In this document: in pieces, positions 1 to 7,321 of the stretch
How positions within the stretch are numbered: the stretch's first letter is position 1
How the letters are laid out: every line of letters starts with the position of its first letter
From: an uncultured Bacillota bacterium
GTDB lineage: Bacteria; Bacillota_I; Bacilli_A; RFN20; CAG-631
Assembly: GCA_905197115.1 (NCBI GenBank)
Contig: CAJJXN010000057.1
Span: 1 to 9,551, forward strand
DNA length: 9,551 nucleotides
Direction: 5' to 3'
Made by a program: the position numbers and the translations under genes
Notes under the pieces: generated by a model
Seen by the model: only the letters and a program-made list of their open reading frames with translations
The model's database searches: none
What the model was told of the DNA's origin: nothing

Positions 1-1
1 T

Positions 2-2641
2 GATACAAAAGTTCATGCTCTAAAAGGAATAAGTATTTCCTTTCGAAGTAATGAATTTGTTTCTATTTTAGGACCCTCTGGGTGTGGGAAAACGACTTTA
101 TTAAATATTATTGGCGGACTTGATCATTATACAAGCGGAGATTTATATATTGATACAATTTCTACCAAAGAATTTAATGATCGTGATTGGGATACCTATC
201 GCAATCATCGAATTGGATTTATATTTCAAAGTTATAACTTAATTCCTCATCAAAGTATTTTAGAAAATGTAGAATTAGCTCTTACAATCTCTGGAATGGG
301 AAAAGAAGAGAGAATTTTAAAAGCAAAAGAAGCATTAGATAAAGTAGGATTAAAAGACCAATATAATAAAAAACCAAATCAATTATCGGGTGGACAATGT
401 CAAAGAGTCGCAATTGCACGAGCTTTAGTTAATGAGCCAGAAATTTTATTGGCTGATGAGCCTACGGGTGCTTTGGATACAAAGACCTCTTTACAAATCA
501 TGGAGTTAATCCAAGAAATATCCAAAGAAAGACTCGTTATTATGGTCACTCATAATCCTGAAATTGCCCAAAAATATTCAACTCGTATTGTATCTTTATT
601 AGATGGAAATATTATTTCAGATACGAATCCATATGATGAAAAAGCGAAAACAACGACGCCCAAAGTAATTGATAAAAAATCTAAATTATCTTTTTGGACT
701 GCTTTTAAATTATCTGCTAGAAATTTACGTTCAAAATTCAAAAGAACTTTAATGGTATGCATTGCTGGTTCTATTGGAATTATTGGTGTTGCTTCTGTGC
801 TTTCGGTTTCTACCGGTGTTAGAAGTTATATTGATGGTATGCAAGAAGATATGTTATCGGGTAATCCAATCCGTATTAATGAAGAAGCCATGAATTTAGA
901 ACTTATGATGTCGAGTATGGATCAAAGTGTTCAAAAAGACGCAATAAAAAAAGCAACAGAAGATGGGTATATCAATGTTGATTATATGATTGATTATTTA
1001 GTTTCTAAAAGTGGCGAAAATAATTCTTTTCGCATAAAAAATGATATTACTGAAGACTATTTAGCTTTTGTAAATAATATGCCTTCCGAATATTATTCAA
1101 CGATTACCTCGTATTATGGAATTAATATCACAAATAATATTTATACAAACATTAAACTTTTTGAAGATAATACTTTAAAAAATAAATCTATGTCTTTAAG
1201 CGCAATTAAAAAAGCCTATACAGCTATGCTTAACGAAACGGATATTAAAGAATATTCAAGTTTAATTTCAACTTTAGCCGACACTTTTAGTCAATCTGTA
1301 AGCAATGTTGACTTTATTTCTTCTCAATATGATATTATTTCTAACAAAGAAACGAGTAAAATTGCCACAGAAGAAAACGAAATTATGATTGTCGTGGATG
1401 AGGATAGCGGCTTAACCGATTTATTACTTGCTCAATTAGGCTATTATACGCAAGAAGAATTTTTTAATGTCATTTATAAAGCGATTAAAAGTCCTCGTTA
1501 TAATCCAGCTTTAGATAAAGGAAAATTTAGCTATGATGAATTGTTAAATAAAACTTTTACTTATTATCCTAATGATGTAGTATTTAACAAGGCAAAGGAA
1601 AATTCACCATTTGTAAAAATAAATCCTTTTTCTTATAATCCAGAGTCTTTCTCATTTTGGGAAAATCGTTATGATTTAAAAATCACGGCTATCTTAAGAC
1701 CCAAAAAAAATATATCCTATGGTTGTTTGACAAGTGGAATTTATTATACTCCTCAGTTTACACAAAAAGTAATTCAAGATAATGTAGAATCAGAAATTGT
1801 TAGTTATTTTAAAGAAAACAATATAGAGTCTTACACAAGTGGAACAATGGCTAATTCTTCGCAAGAACAATCGATTAATTTTGGAATTACTTATTTATAT
1901 TCATTTGAATTTGAAGAAAAGAAATTTGAAAATGTTGTAGGCTTTGTCGGCGGAACTTCATCTCTTAGTGCTTTATTTGGTGCAATGACAGGCGAAAAAA
2001 AAGATTATTATACTTTAACTTTACGTGAAATTGGTGGTTGCACATTACCAAATACAATTAGTATATATCCAAAAGATTTTTCTTATAAAGAAAATGTAAC
2101 TTCTTATTTAAACACATGGAATTCATCAAAAGACATTGAAGTGAACGGAAAAATTTTAAAAGCAGAAGATCGCAATGATATTACTTATTCAGATAATTTA
2201 GCCGTAATGATTAATATGATTAACAGTATGATTGACATTGTTACCATTGCCTTAGTAACTTTTACTGCTTTGTCTTTAGTTGTATCAACTGTTATGATAG
2301 CTATTATTACTTATGTGTCTGTAATTGAGCGTATTAAAGAAATTGGAGTTATTCGTTCTCTTGGTGGAAGAAAAAAAGATGTCTCTCATTTATTTAATGC
2401 AGAAACTTTTATCATCGGTGGTTTATCTGGTTTAATTGGAATTGGAATAACCTATCTCTTATCCGGAATTGCCAACTTAATTGTTTCCAAAGCAGCAAAT
2501 ATTTCTGCTATTGCGATATTACCGATTCCGACAGCGATTATTATGGTCGTTATTAGTATTTTATTAACTTCTATTTCTGGAGTCATTCCAGCTCGCATTG
2601 CTTCTAAAAAAGATCCTGTAGATGCTTTAAGAACTGAATAA
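2..2641 (+). CDS. ABC transporter, fused ATP-binding protein and FtsX/MacB-type permease (5' partial)
   Basis: Seen: the frame is open from base 2 to a TAA at 2639-2641 (879 residues in the window). The first in-window ATG, at 296, is not the start, because the upstream codons encode essential ATPase motifs. Residues numbered from base 2: Walker A GPSGCGKT 24-31, Q-loop Gln76, signature LSGGQ 128-132, Walker B ILLADEP 148-154, H-loop His184. A membrane helix lies at about 249-270, then an extracytoplasmic region of about 470 residues, then three helices near 743-775, 801-823 and 840-862. The FtsX-type segment ERIKEIGVIRSLGG lies between the second and third helices. Family knowledge: this order (ATPase, TM1, large outer domain, three TMs) is that of MacB-like type VII ABC systems, which act mechanically on extracytoplasmic substrates such as peptides, antibiotics or lipoproteins rather than by classical import. 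Inference: only about 10-20 N-terminal residues are missing. The substrate cannot be told. It ends at a terminator shared with the convergent small gene. Confidence 0.95.
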   Translation, partial: DTKVHALKGISISFRSNEFVSILGPSGCGKTTLLNIIGGLDHYTSGDLYIDTISTKEFNDRDWDTYRNHRIGFIFQSYNLIPHQSILENVELALTISGMGKEERILKAKEALDKVGLKDQYNKKPNQLSGGQCQRVAIARALVNEPEILLADEPTGALDTKTSLQIMELIQEISKERLVIMVTHNPEIAQKYSTRIVSLLDGNIISDTNPYDEKAKTTTPKVIDKKSKLSFWTAFKLSARNLRSKFKRTLMVCIAGSIGIIGVASVLSVSTGVRSYIDGMQEDMLSGNPIRINEEAMNLELMMSSMDQSVQKDAIKKATEDGYINVDYMIDYLVSKSGENNSFRIKNDITEDYLAFVNNMPSEYYSTITSYYGINITNNIYTNIKLFEDNTLKNKSMSLSAIKKAYTAMLNETDIKEYSSLISTLADTFSQSVSNVDFISSQYDIISNKETSKIATEENEIMIVVDEDSGLTDLLLAQLGYYTQEEFFNVIYKAIKSPRYNPALDKGKFSYDELLNKTFTYYPNDVVFNKAKENSPFVKINPFSYNPESFSFWENRYDLKITAILRPKKNISYGCLTSGIYYTPQFTQKVIQDNVESEIVSYFKENNIESYTSGTMANSSQEQSINFGITYLYSFEFEEKKFENVVGFVGGTSSLSALFGAMTGEKKDYYTLTLREIGGCTLPNTISIYPKDFSYKENVTSYLNTWNSSKDIEVNGKILKAEDRNDITYSDNLAVMINMINSMIDIVTIALVTFTALSLVVSTVMIAIITYVSVIERIKEIGVIRSLGGRKKDVSHLFNAETFIIGGLSGLIGIGITYLLSGIANLIVSKAANISAIAILPIPTAIIMVVISILLTSISGVIPARIASKKDPVDALRTE

Positions 2642-2644
2642 AAT

Positions 2645-2685
2645 AAAAAGCAAAATATCGATTTACTCGAAGTTTTGCTTTTTTT
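2645..2685. terminator. Bidirectional rho-independent terminator between the ABC transporter and the 64-residue ORF
   Basis: The arms AAAAAGCAAAA (2645-2655) and TTTTGCTTTTT (2673-2683) pair over 11 bp. They are extended inside by a G-U pair, a mismatch and a 4-bp TCGA/TCGA stem around a TTTAC loop. A T-run follows on the plus strand, and A-rich sequence before the left arm gives a T-run on the minus strand. It can therefore end both convergent transcripts. The minus-strand gene's stop codon (2663-2665) sits in the loop. Confidence 0.85.
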
Positions 2686-2857
2686 CTTTTTGTTTTTGTA
2701 AATATCTTCTATACTGCTCTACATTGATTTTAAAATCATGAATGATGGGCTCTTCTTGGGGTCCAATTTGAATTTCGTCAAACAATGTATTTTCACTACT
2801 TATTTCATTTAAAGCCTCTTTACTTTTTTCTAAAAAAGTTTTTTCTTTTTCATTCAA
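2663..2857 (-). CDS. Small hypothetical protein, 64 residues, TTG start
   Basis: I do not recognise this protein. It is highly charged (many Glu and Lys), has no predicted membrane segment, signal peptide or cysteine, and ends in a basic Lys/Gln-rich tail (YLQKQKEKKQNFE). It is probably a soluble, largely helical protein. The only usable start in the frame is TTG at 2857-2855, preceded by GAGG (2869-2866) at an 8-nt spacing. No ATG occurs in frame upstream or downstream, and an overlapping ATG in another frame runs into a stop at once. The gene lies alone between the gatB terminator and the terminator shared with the ABC transporter, so it would be its own transcription unit. That position, flanked by two terminators, plus a good Shine-Dalgarno site, favours a real gene. 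The short length leaves doubt. Confidence 0.6.
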   Translation of the reverse strand: MNEKEKTFLEKSKEALNEISSENTLFDEIQIGPQEEPIIHDFKINVEQYRRYLQKQKEKKQNFE

Positions 2858-2865
2858 TTTTATCG

Positions 2866-2869
2866 CCTC
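2866..2869 (-). promoter_or_regulatory. Ribosome binding site deciding the TTG start of the 64-residue ORF
   Basis: GAGG on the minus strand, 8 nt before the TTG at 2857. It is the main argument that translation begins at this non-ATG codon. Confidence 0.5.
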
Positions 2870-2896
2870 ATATATAGTATGGCTGATTTCTAAAAA

Positions 2897-2902
2897 ATTA
2901 TA
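2897..2902 (-). promoter_or_regulatory. Possible -10 element for the 64-residue ORF
   Basis: A perfect TATAAT on the minus strand lies between the gatB terminator and the small ORF. No good -35 hexamer stands 17 nt upstream (the sequence there is the T-run of the terminator). In such AT-rich DNA this match could be chance. Confidence 0.3.
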
Positions 2903-2918
2903 AAAATTAATTAATCTT

Positions 2919-2945
2919 AAAAAAACAGCCTACTTCTAGGCTGTT
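2919..2945 (-). terminator. Rho-independent terminator of the gatCAB operon
   Basis: On the minus strand, a perfect 9-bp stem AACAGCCTA / TAGGCTGTT closes on a GAAG tetraloop and runs directly into a T-run (plus-strand A-run 2919-2925). It begins about 7 nt after the gatB stop codon. It is the most GC-rich hairpin of the window and a textbook intrinsic terminator. Confidence 0.93.
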
Positions 2946-2952
2946 CAATCTA

Positions 2953-4380
2953 TTACATCTTATTTAACTCTTCTTTTAACAATTGATTGACTAAAACTGG
3001 ATTAGCTTGTCCTCTTGATTTTTTCATAATTTGTCCTATCATAAATCCAAAGGCTCTGTCCTTTCCTGCCTTAAAATCCTCAATTGAAGAAGGAAATTCT
3101 TTAAATACTTCAAAAATAAATTGTTTTAAGGTTGCTTGATCACTAATTTGAGTGATATTCATTGACTGAATAATCGCATCTACATCCAAATTTGTAGTCA
3201 TTAATTTTATAAAGACATCTTTGGCTTGTTTAGAAGAGATTTTACCCTCATCAATATATCGAATCATAGTAGCTAAAGATTGGGGTTGCATTTGAATATC
3301 TTGAATCGTTTGATTATTCTTATTTAAAAATCCTAAAGTTTCACCCATAATCCAGTTAGCAATTAATTTATAGTTTGCATAATGTTGAATTGTGCTTTCA
3401 AAATAGGTTGCTATCTCTTTACTTGAAGTTAAAATGTTGGCATCATAACTAGATAAACCATACTCTTTTTGATAACGTTTGGACTTTTGATGTGGTAATT
3501 CTGGCAAATTCGAAATAATCTTTTCTACCCATAAAGAATCAAGTTGTATTGGTACAATATTATCTTCTGTAAAATATTTATAATCTACTGCAGAAGTCTT
3601 TTTACGCATCAACACAGTGGTTTTTGTTGCTTCATCAAAACGTCGCGTTTCCATTTCAATTGGAATATTTTTTAAGATTAAACCTTTTTGTCTTTTTATT
3701 TCATAATCAATTGCTTTTTCCACATTACTTGTAGAGTTTAAATTCTTAATTTCAACTTTTGTTCCAAATGTTTTTTGACCAAATGGGCGTAAAGATATAT
3801 TCACATCACAACGCAATGATCCTTCTTCCATTTTACAATCTGAAACATCTAAGTACAGTAATATATTTTTTAATTGTTCTACATAAGCAGCAGCTTCTTT
3901 TCCACTTCGAATATTTGGTTTTGTCACAATTTCAATTAAAGGCACTCCACAACGGTTATAATCGAGTAAAGTAAATGTTGCAAAATGAAGTTGTTTAGCC
4001 GTATCTTCTTCCATGTGTATTCTTTCAATTTCAATATTTTTTTCTTTACCATCTACTTCAATTGTAATGTATCCATTTTTACCGATTGGTCGTTTATCTT
4101 GAGTAATTTGAAACCCTTTTGGTAAATCGGCATAGAAATAATTTTTACGGTCAAAATGTAATTGCGTATCGATTTCACAATGAAGTGCTTGACAAGCAAT
4201 TAATGCTAACTCTACTGCTTTTTTATTCACTCGTGGTAACGTTCCAGGAAATCCCATATCAATTGGGTGTACATGCGTATTAGGTGCCGCTTTAGAAATG
4301 TTTTGCGCAGGAGAAAACATTTTAGTTTTTGTTTTTAATTGGAGGTGAATTTCAATTCCAATAATTGTTTCAAAATTCAT
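2953..4380 (-). CDS. gatB: Aspartyl/glutamyl-tRNA amidotransferase subunit B
   Basis: GatB binds the misacylated Glu-tRNA(Gln) or Asp-tRNA(Asn) and activates the acyl group by ATP-dependent phosphorylation. Ammonia released by GatA then makes the amide. Seen: 475 residues, the usual length. Family motifs in order are IGIEIHLQL (7-15), GFPGTLPRVN (43-52), the FDRKNYFYADLPKG segment (76-89), HMEEDTAK (122-129), NRCGVPLIEIVT (142-153), MEEGSLRCDVNIS near 190 and VEIKNLNS near 215. Glu10, His12, Glu124/125 and Glu150 occupy the positions of the conserved metal/ATP site. The C-terminal helical YqeY-like tail ends with SIEDFKAGKDRA, GQIMKKSRG and QANPVLVNQLL, which contacts the tRNA elbow in homologues. 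The zinc cysteines seen in many GatBs are absent (VHPIDMG in place of a CPVC-type motif). The start ATG follows AGGAGGG with a 2-nt gap after gatA, so the genes are co-transcribed. Confidence 0.98.
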   Translation of the reverse strand: MNFETIIGIEIHLQLKTKTKMFSPAQNISKAAPNTHVHPIDMGFPGTLPRVNKKAVELALIACQALHCEIDTQLHFDRKNYFYADLPKGFQITQDKRPIGKNGYITIEVDGKEKNIEIERIHMEEDTAKQLHFATFTLLDYNRCGVPLIEIVTKPNIRSGKEAAAYVEQLKNILLYLDVSDCKMEEGSLRCDVNISLRPFGQKTFGTKVEIKNLNSTSNVEKAIDYEIKRQKGLILKNIPIEMETRRFDEATKTTVLMRKKTSAVDYKYFTEDNIVPIQLDSLWVEKIISNLPELPHQKSKRYQKEYGLSSYDANILTSSKEIATYFESTIQHYANYKLIANWIMGETLGFLNKNNQTIQDIQMQPQSLATMIRYIDEGKISSKQAKDVFIKLMTTNLDVDAIIQSMNITQISDQATLKQFIFEVFKEFPSSIEDFKAGKDRAFGFMIGQIMKKSRGQANPVLVNQLLKEELNKM

Positions 4381-4382
4381 TC

Positions 4383-5822
4383 TTATTTCCCTCCTAACAT
4401 TTGTTCCATCGCATAAGCAATATTGAATACTTCTTTATCTTGATAAGGTTTACCAGTCAAATTCATGCCAATTGGCAAGCCATCTTTTTGAATACAAGGA
4501 ATTGTAATACTTGGAAGTCCTCCAAAATTACCAATCGCCATATGATTTTCCAACAAAAGATACTCATCCGATAAGCGATCCACATTATCACCTTCGATTA
4601 ATGGAGCGACATTTCCTGAAGCTGGCAACATAATAACATCATATGTATCTAAAATTCTTAAAATATCATTAACTATTAAGCGACGAATTTTCTTCGCCTT
4701 TATAAACATCTTTTCTTGATTTTCTTTGCTTAAAATATAACTTCCTAAAATAAATCTTCTTTTGATTAGTTCACTAAACCCTTTTGTACGCGTATTAATC
4801 ACAACTTCGTCAATCGAATTTCCATCTTGTGTATTGCCAAAATTAATTCCATCTAAGTTCGCATTATTAGAAGTCGCTTCAGCACAAGATAAAACCATGT
4901 AAGTTGCATAAATGGTATCATAAAGTTTCTTATCAATGGAAACTAAATCAACTTGTAATCCAATACTTTGACATTGTTTTATAAATTGATCAAACTTTTC
5001 TTTTACAATTGGATCAGAAATTGTTTGATATATTTCTTTTAAAACGGCTATTTTTTTGCCACTTACATTTCCATCAATGAATGGGTAGATTTGTTCTTTT
5101 TCTTTCGTAGAAGAAGTCATATCTTTTGTATCATAACCATTTAATATATCAAACGCATATGCACTATCTTTTACATTTCTAGTAAAGAAACCTACTGTAT
5201 CCAAAGAAGGTGCAAATGGATATAATCCATATCGAGAAATTCTTCCCCAAGTTGGTTTAAATCCTACAATTCCACCAAAGGATGCTGGTTTACGAATTGA
5301 ATCACCAGTGTCACTTCCTAACGCAAATGGAACAACATTTGCAACTACAGCCGCACAACTTCCAGCAGAAGACCCACCAATCAAGCGTCTAGAATCTAAT
5401 GGATTTTTTACAATTCCTGTATTTCCACTACAGCCACTTCCTCCCATGGCTAATTCATCTAATACCGTCTTAGCGATATTAATACTATGCGATTTTTTTA
5501 ATAAATCTGTTGCTTGTGATTCAAAAATTGGTACATAGTTATTTAAAATGTTACTAGAACCACTACTCAAAATATCTTTTGTAGAAAAATTATCTTTAAT
5601 CGCAATTGGAATTCCAAAAAATAAATTCTTGTCTATTTCTTGTTTATCTAATTCATTAGCAATTGAGCGTGCTTGTTGATCTAAAATTGTAACAAATGCA
5701 TTGGATGATTCTTGAAGTTGATGTGCTCTTTTTAAAGATTCTTCAACTAAATCCGTTACACTTATTTTTTTATCACAAAGAGCTTGGTGTATTTCTTTTA
5801 AACTCATATCTAAATAATGCAT
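4383..5822 (-). CDS. gatA: Aspartyl/glutamyl-tRNA amidotransferase subunit A
   Basis: GatA is the glutaminase of the complex. It hydrolyses glutamine and passes ammonia through a tunnel to GatB. Seen: 479 residues with the amidase-signature fold. The Ser-cisSer-Lys triad can be placed by motif: Lys76 in GIPIAIKDN, Ser151 in LIGGSSAGS, nucleophile Ser175 in GSDTGDSIRKPAS. A GRISRYGLYPFAPSLD segment follows at 193-208, as in other GatAs. Oddity: residue 174, directly before the nucleophile, is Asp where most bacterial GatAs have Gly (GGSIR). The catalytic residues themselves are intact, so activity is expected. The ATG directly abuts the gatC stop (TAAATG), with AAGGTGG (5837-5831) 8 nt upstream inside gatC, which indicates tight translational coupling. 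Confidence 0.98.
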   Translation of the reverse strand: MHYLDMSLKEIHQALCDKKISVTDLVEESLKRAHQLQESSNAFVTILDQQARSIANELDKQEIDKNLFFGIPIAIKDNFSTKDILSSGSSNILNNYVPIFESQATDLLKKSHSINIAKTVLDELAMGGSGCSGNTGIVKNPLDSRRLIGGSSAGSCAAVVANVVPFALGSDTGDSIRKPASFGGIVGFKPTWGRISRYGLYPFAPSLDTVGFFTRNVKDSAYAFDILNGYDTKDMTSSTKEKEQIYPFIDGNVSGKKIAVLKEIYQTISDPIVKEKFDQFIKQCQSIGLQVDLVSIDKKLYDTIYATYMVLSCAEATSNNANLDGINFGNTQDGNSIDEVVINTRTKGFSELIKRRFILGSYILSKENQEKMFIKAKKIRRLIVNDILRILDTYDVIMLPASGNVAPLIEGDNVDRLSDEYLLLENHMAIGNFGGLPSITIPCIQKDGLPIGMNLTGKPYQDKEVFNIAYAMEQMLGGK

Positions 5823-6122
5823 TTATTCCACCACCTTATTAATCTTAATTTGTCCATCTACAATCGTTTTGGCATTCTTTAAGATTTCTTCTCTTGGGCT
5901 TTCTATAATTTCTTCATCATCTCGTAAATAAGTATAAAAGTTTTCAAACGGAAAAGACATGGGTTCTACCTTTTCTGTATCAAAATCTTTATCAATACTT
6001 TCCATTTGTTTTAAAATAATTTCAAATTCTTTTTGTAAAGTGTGATATTGCTTATCTTCCATATCAAACTTCAAATTTAATGCTAGTTGCTTTAATTTTT
6101 CAATTTGAATTGTTTTATCCAT
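5823..6122 (-). CDS. gatC: Aspartyl/glutamyl-tRNA amidotransferase subunit C
   Basis: GatC is the small subunit that wraps around the GatA-GatB interface and stabilises the complex. Seen: 99 residues from the chosen start. An N-terminal helical part (IEKLKQLALNLKFD) is followed by the family pattern VEPMSFPFE and YLRDDEE (about 52-70), then SPREEILKNA and DGQIKINKVVE at the end. Start choice: three in-frame starts lie close together (GTG 6131, ATG 6128, ATG 6122). Only the ATG at 6122 has proper 8-nt spacing from AGGAG, because the GTG overlaps that site and the ATG at 6128 is 2 nt from it. It is the first gene of gatC-gatA-gatB and is transcribed divergently from comFA. Confidence 0.95.
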   Translation of the reverse strand: MDKTIQIEKLKQLALNLKFDMEDKQYHTLQKEFEIILKQMESIDKDFDTEKVEPMSFPFENFYTYLRDDEEIIESPREEILKNAKTIVDGQIKINKVVE

Positions 6123-6130
6123 ATTCATCA

Positions 6131-6135
6131 CTCCT
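6131..6135 (-). promoter_or_regulatory. Ribosome binding site that fixes the gatC start
   Basis: AGGAG on the minus strand, 8 nt before the ATG at 6122-6120. It excludes the longer readings that begin at 6131 (GTG, overlapping the site) or 6128 (ATG, 2 nt away). Confidence 0.8.
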
Positions 6136-6141
6136 AACCTT

Positions 6142-6150
6142 TAATATATT
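6142..6150 (-). promoter_or_regulatory. Candidate gatC promoter, -10 region
   Basis: On the minus strand the sequence GGTAATATATTAAAGG precedes the gatC ribosome site and offers TAATAT/TATATT as a -10, with a TG just upstream of TAATAT like an extended -10. The -35 region 17 nt upstream is only a T-run. Placement is approximate because the whole stretch is AT-rich. Confidence 0.35.
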
Positions 6151-6153
6151 ACC

Positions 6154-6177
6154 ATCTTTTTTAAATATAAAAAAGAT
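6154..6177. repeat. Perfect inverted repeat between the divergent gatC and comFA genes
   Basis: ATCTTTTTT (6154-6162) and AAAAAAGAT (6169-6177) are perfect reverse complements around AAATAT. The outer loop bases can also pair, giving 10 bp around a 4-nt loop. It lies in the only intergenic space between two divergent operons, overlapping where both promoters must be. It could be an operator or a weak AT-rich hairpin. A T-run (6184-6192) follows on the plus strand, but no gene on that strand ends upstream, so a terminator role makes little sense. Confidence 0.45.
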
Positions 6178-6194
6178 ATTTTCTTTTTTTTTAC

Positions 6195-6203
6195 TAATAT
6201 AAA
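6195..6203 (+). promoter_or_regulatory. Candidate comFA promoter, -10 region
   Basis: TAATAT (6195-6200) and TATAAA (6198-6203) overlap just upstream of the comFA ribosome site. No recognisable -35 is present at 16-18 nt. If either is the -10, the leader is very short and transcription would start close to the ribosome site. Weak call. Confidence 0.25.
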
Positions 6204-6217
6204 ATAGGGAGGTAAAA

Positions 6218-7321
6218 ATGTTTATTTGTGATAAATGCAAAAATAGTGATTCAAAATATATCGGATATAAAAATAATCAACCTTATTGTCGTAAATGTAT
6301 TTTATTGAAAACCAAAGAATTTGAAAATAAAAAATATGATCAATGCCATTTAATTAAAGCAGCCATTTCATATTCTTTAACTTCAACACAACAAACTGCT
6401 TCTAATAAAATTTTATCTTTTGTTAAAAAAGGTCAATCTGTTTTAGTCAATGCCGTTTGTGGAGCGGGAAAAACGGAATTAATGTATGCAACCATGGAAT
6501 ATTTTTTAAATCAAGGAAAAAAAGTTGGATTTTGTATTCCTAGAAAAGATGTCGTAATTGAAATTTATCAACGACTCAAAAAAGACTATCCTTCTATATC
6601 CATTGTAAGTGTGTATGGCAGTCATACGCAAGAACTGGATGGTCAAATAATTGTTTTAACAACTTATCAACTTTACCGATATCAGCAGCACTTTGATTTA
6701 TTAATTTTAGATGAAGCGGATGCTTTTCCTTACTATAATGCTTATTTTTTAAAAAGAAGTACAAAAGGAATCATTGTTTATCTATCTGCTACTTTTACAA
6801 AAAAGTTTTTAAAAGACATCAAAAATCATGTTGAAGTTAATCGACGATTTCATCAACATGATTTGCCCATACCGCAGATAAAACTTTGTTTTTCTTTTCA
6901 ATTTTTAAAAACTTTAACTATTTATTTAAATAAATTTAACAGAGAGAGTAAACAAGTTTTAATTTTTGTTCCAACTACAAAAATTGGCAAAGAATTATCT
7001 AAAAAATTAAATATCCCCTTTGTATATTCAAACGATAATCAAAAGCAAAGAATAATTCAGCAATTTAAACTTCATCAAATTCATTTTTTAATTACAACAA
7101 CAATTTTAGAAAGAGGAATTACAATTGAAGATGTTCAAGTCATTGTTTATAAAGCAAATCACTTTTTATTTGACTTTAAGACACTTGTTCAAATCAGTGG
7201 ACGCGTTGGAAGAAAAGCTAAACATCCAGATGGAAACATCATATTTATCAGCAATAAAAAAACACATGCGATGAAACTATGCATTCAAACATTAAAAGCC
7301 AAAAACGCGACACATGCTTAA
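6218..7321 (+). CDS. comFA: ComFA, competence DNA-uptake helicase-like ATPase
   Basis: ComFA is a membrane-associated, DEAD-box-like ATPase that helps pull single-stranded DNA through the ComEC channel during natural transformation. Seen: 367 residues. An N-terminal four-cysteine zinc finger (Cys4, Cys7, Cys24, Cys27) leads into a helicase core: Walker A GAGKT 82-86, motif II DEAD 165-168 within LLILDEADAFPYY, SAT motif 190-192, motif V TTTILERGITI 293-303, motif VI QISGRVGRK 325-333. The zinc finger before the helicase core and the DEADAFPY context are typical of ComFA rather than PriA or RecG. It is shorter than the Bacillus protein (about 460 residues), mainly in the N-terminal part. The ribosome site AGGGAGGT (6206-6213) stands about 5 nt before the ATG. 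comFC overlaps its 3' end by 43 bases, so the two are co-expressed. Confidence 0.93.
   Translation: MFICDKCKNSDSKYIGYKNNQPYCRKCILLKTKEFENKKYDQCHLIKAAISYSLTSTQQTASNKILSFVKKGQSVLVNAVCGAGKTELMYATMEYFLNQGKKVGFCIPRKDVVIEIYQRLKKDYPSISIVSVYGSHTQELDGQIIVLTTYQLYRYQQHFDLLILDEADAFPYYNAYFLKRSTKGIIVYLSATFTKKFLKDIKNHVEVNRRFHQHDLPIPQIKLCFSFQFLKTLTIYLNKFNRESKQVLIFVPTTKIGKELSKKLNIPFVYSNDNQKQRIIQQFKLHQIHFLITTTILERGITIEDVQVIVYKANHFLFDFKTLVQISGRVGRKAKHPDGNIIFISNKKTHAMKLCIQTLKAKNATHA

Noticed and set aside
296..298. ATG at 296 as the start of the ABC transporter gene
   Set aside because: The same frame is open back to base 2 and encodes Walker A and the Q-loop, which the ATPase needs. The gene is simply cut by the window edge.
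550..762. Minus-strand 70-residue open frame inside the ABC transporter
   Set aside because: It lies wholly within a strongly supported coding region, with no homology or sensible context of its own. A shadow frame.
3759..3974. Plus-strand 71-residue open frame inside gatB
   Set aside because: Antisense to conserved GatB motifs; shadow of the real gene.
5308..5538. Plus-strand 76-residue open frame inside gatA
   Set aside because: Antisense to the amidase signature; low-complexity Pro/Ala composition comes from reading the complement of Gly/Ser codons.
6170..6182. AAAA-N5-TTTT sequence upstream of comFA as a ComK box
   Set aside because: It fits one AT-box of the Bacillus ComK consensus, but no properly spaced second box is evident. 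Such matches are expected by chance in DNA this AT-rich, and no ComK is known to be present.
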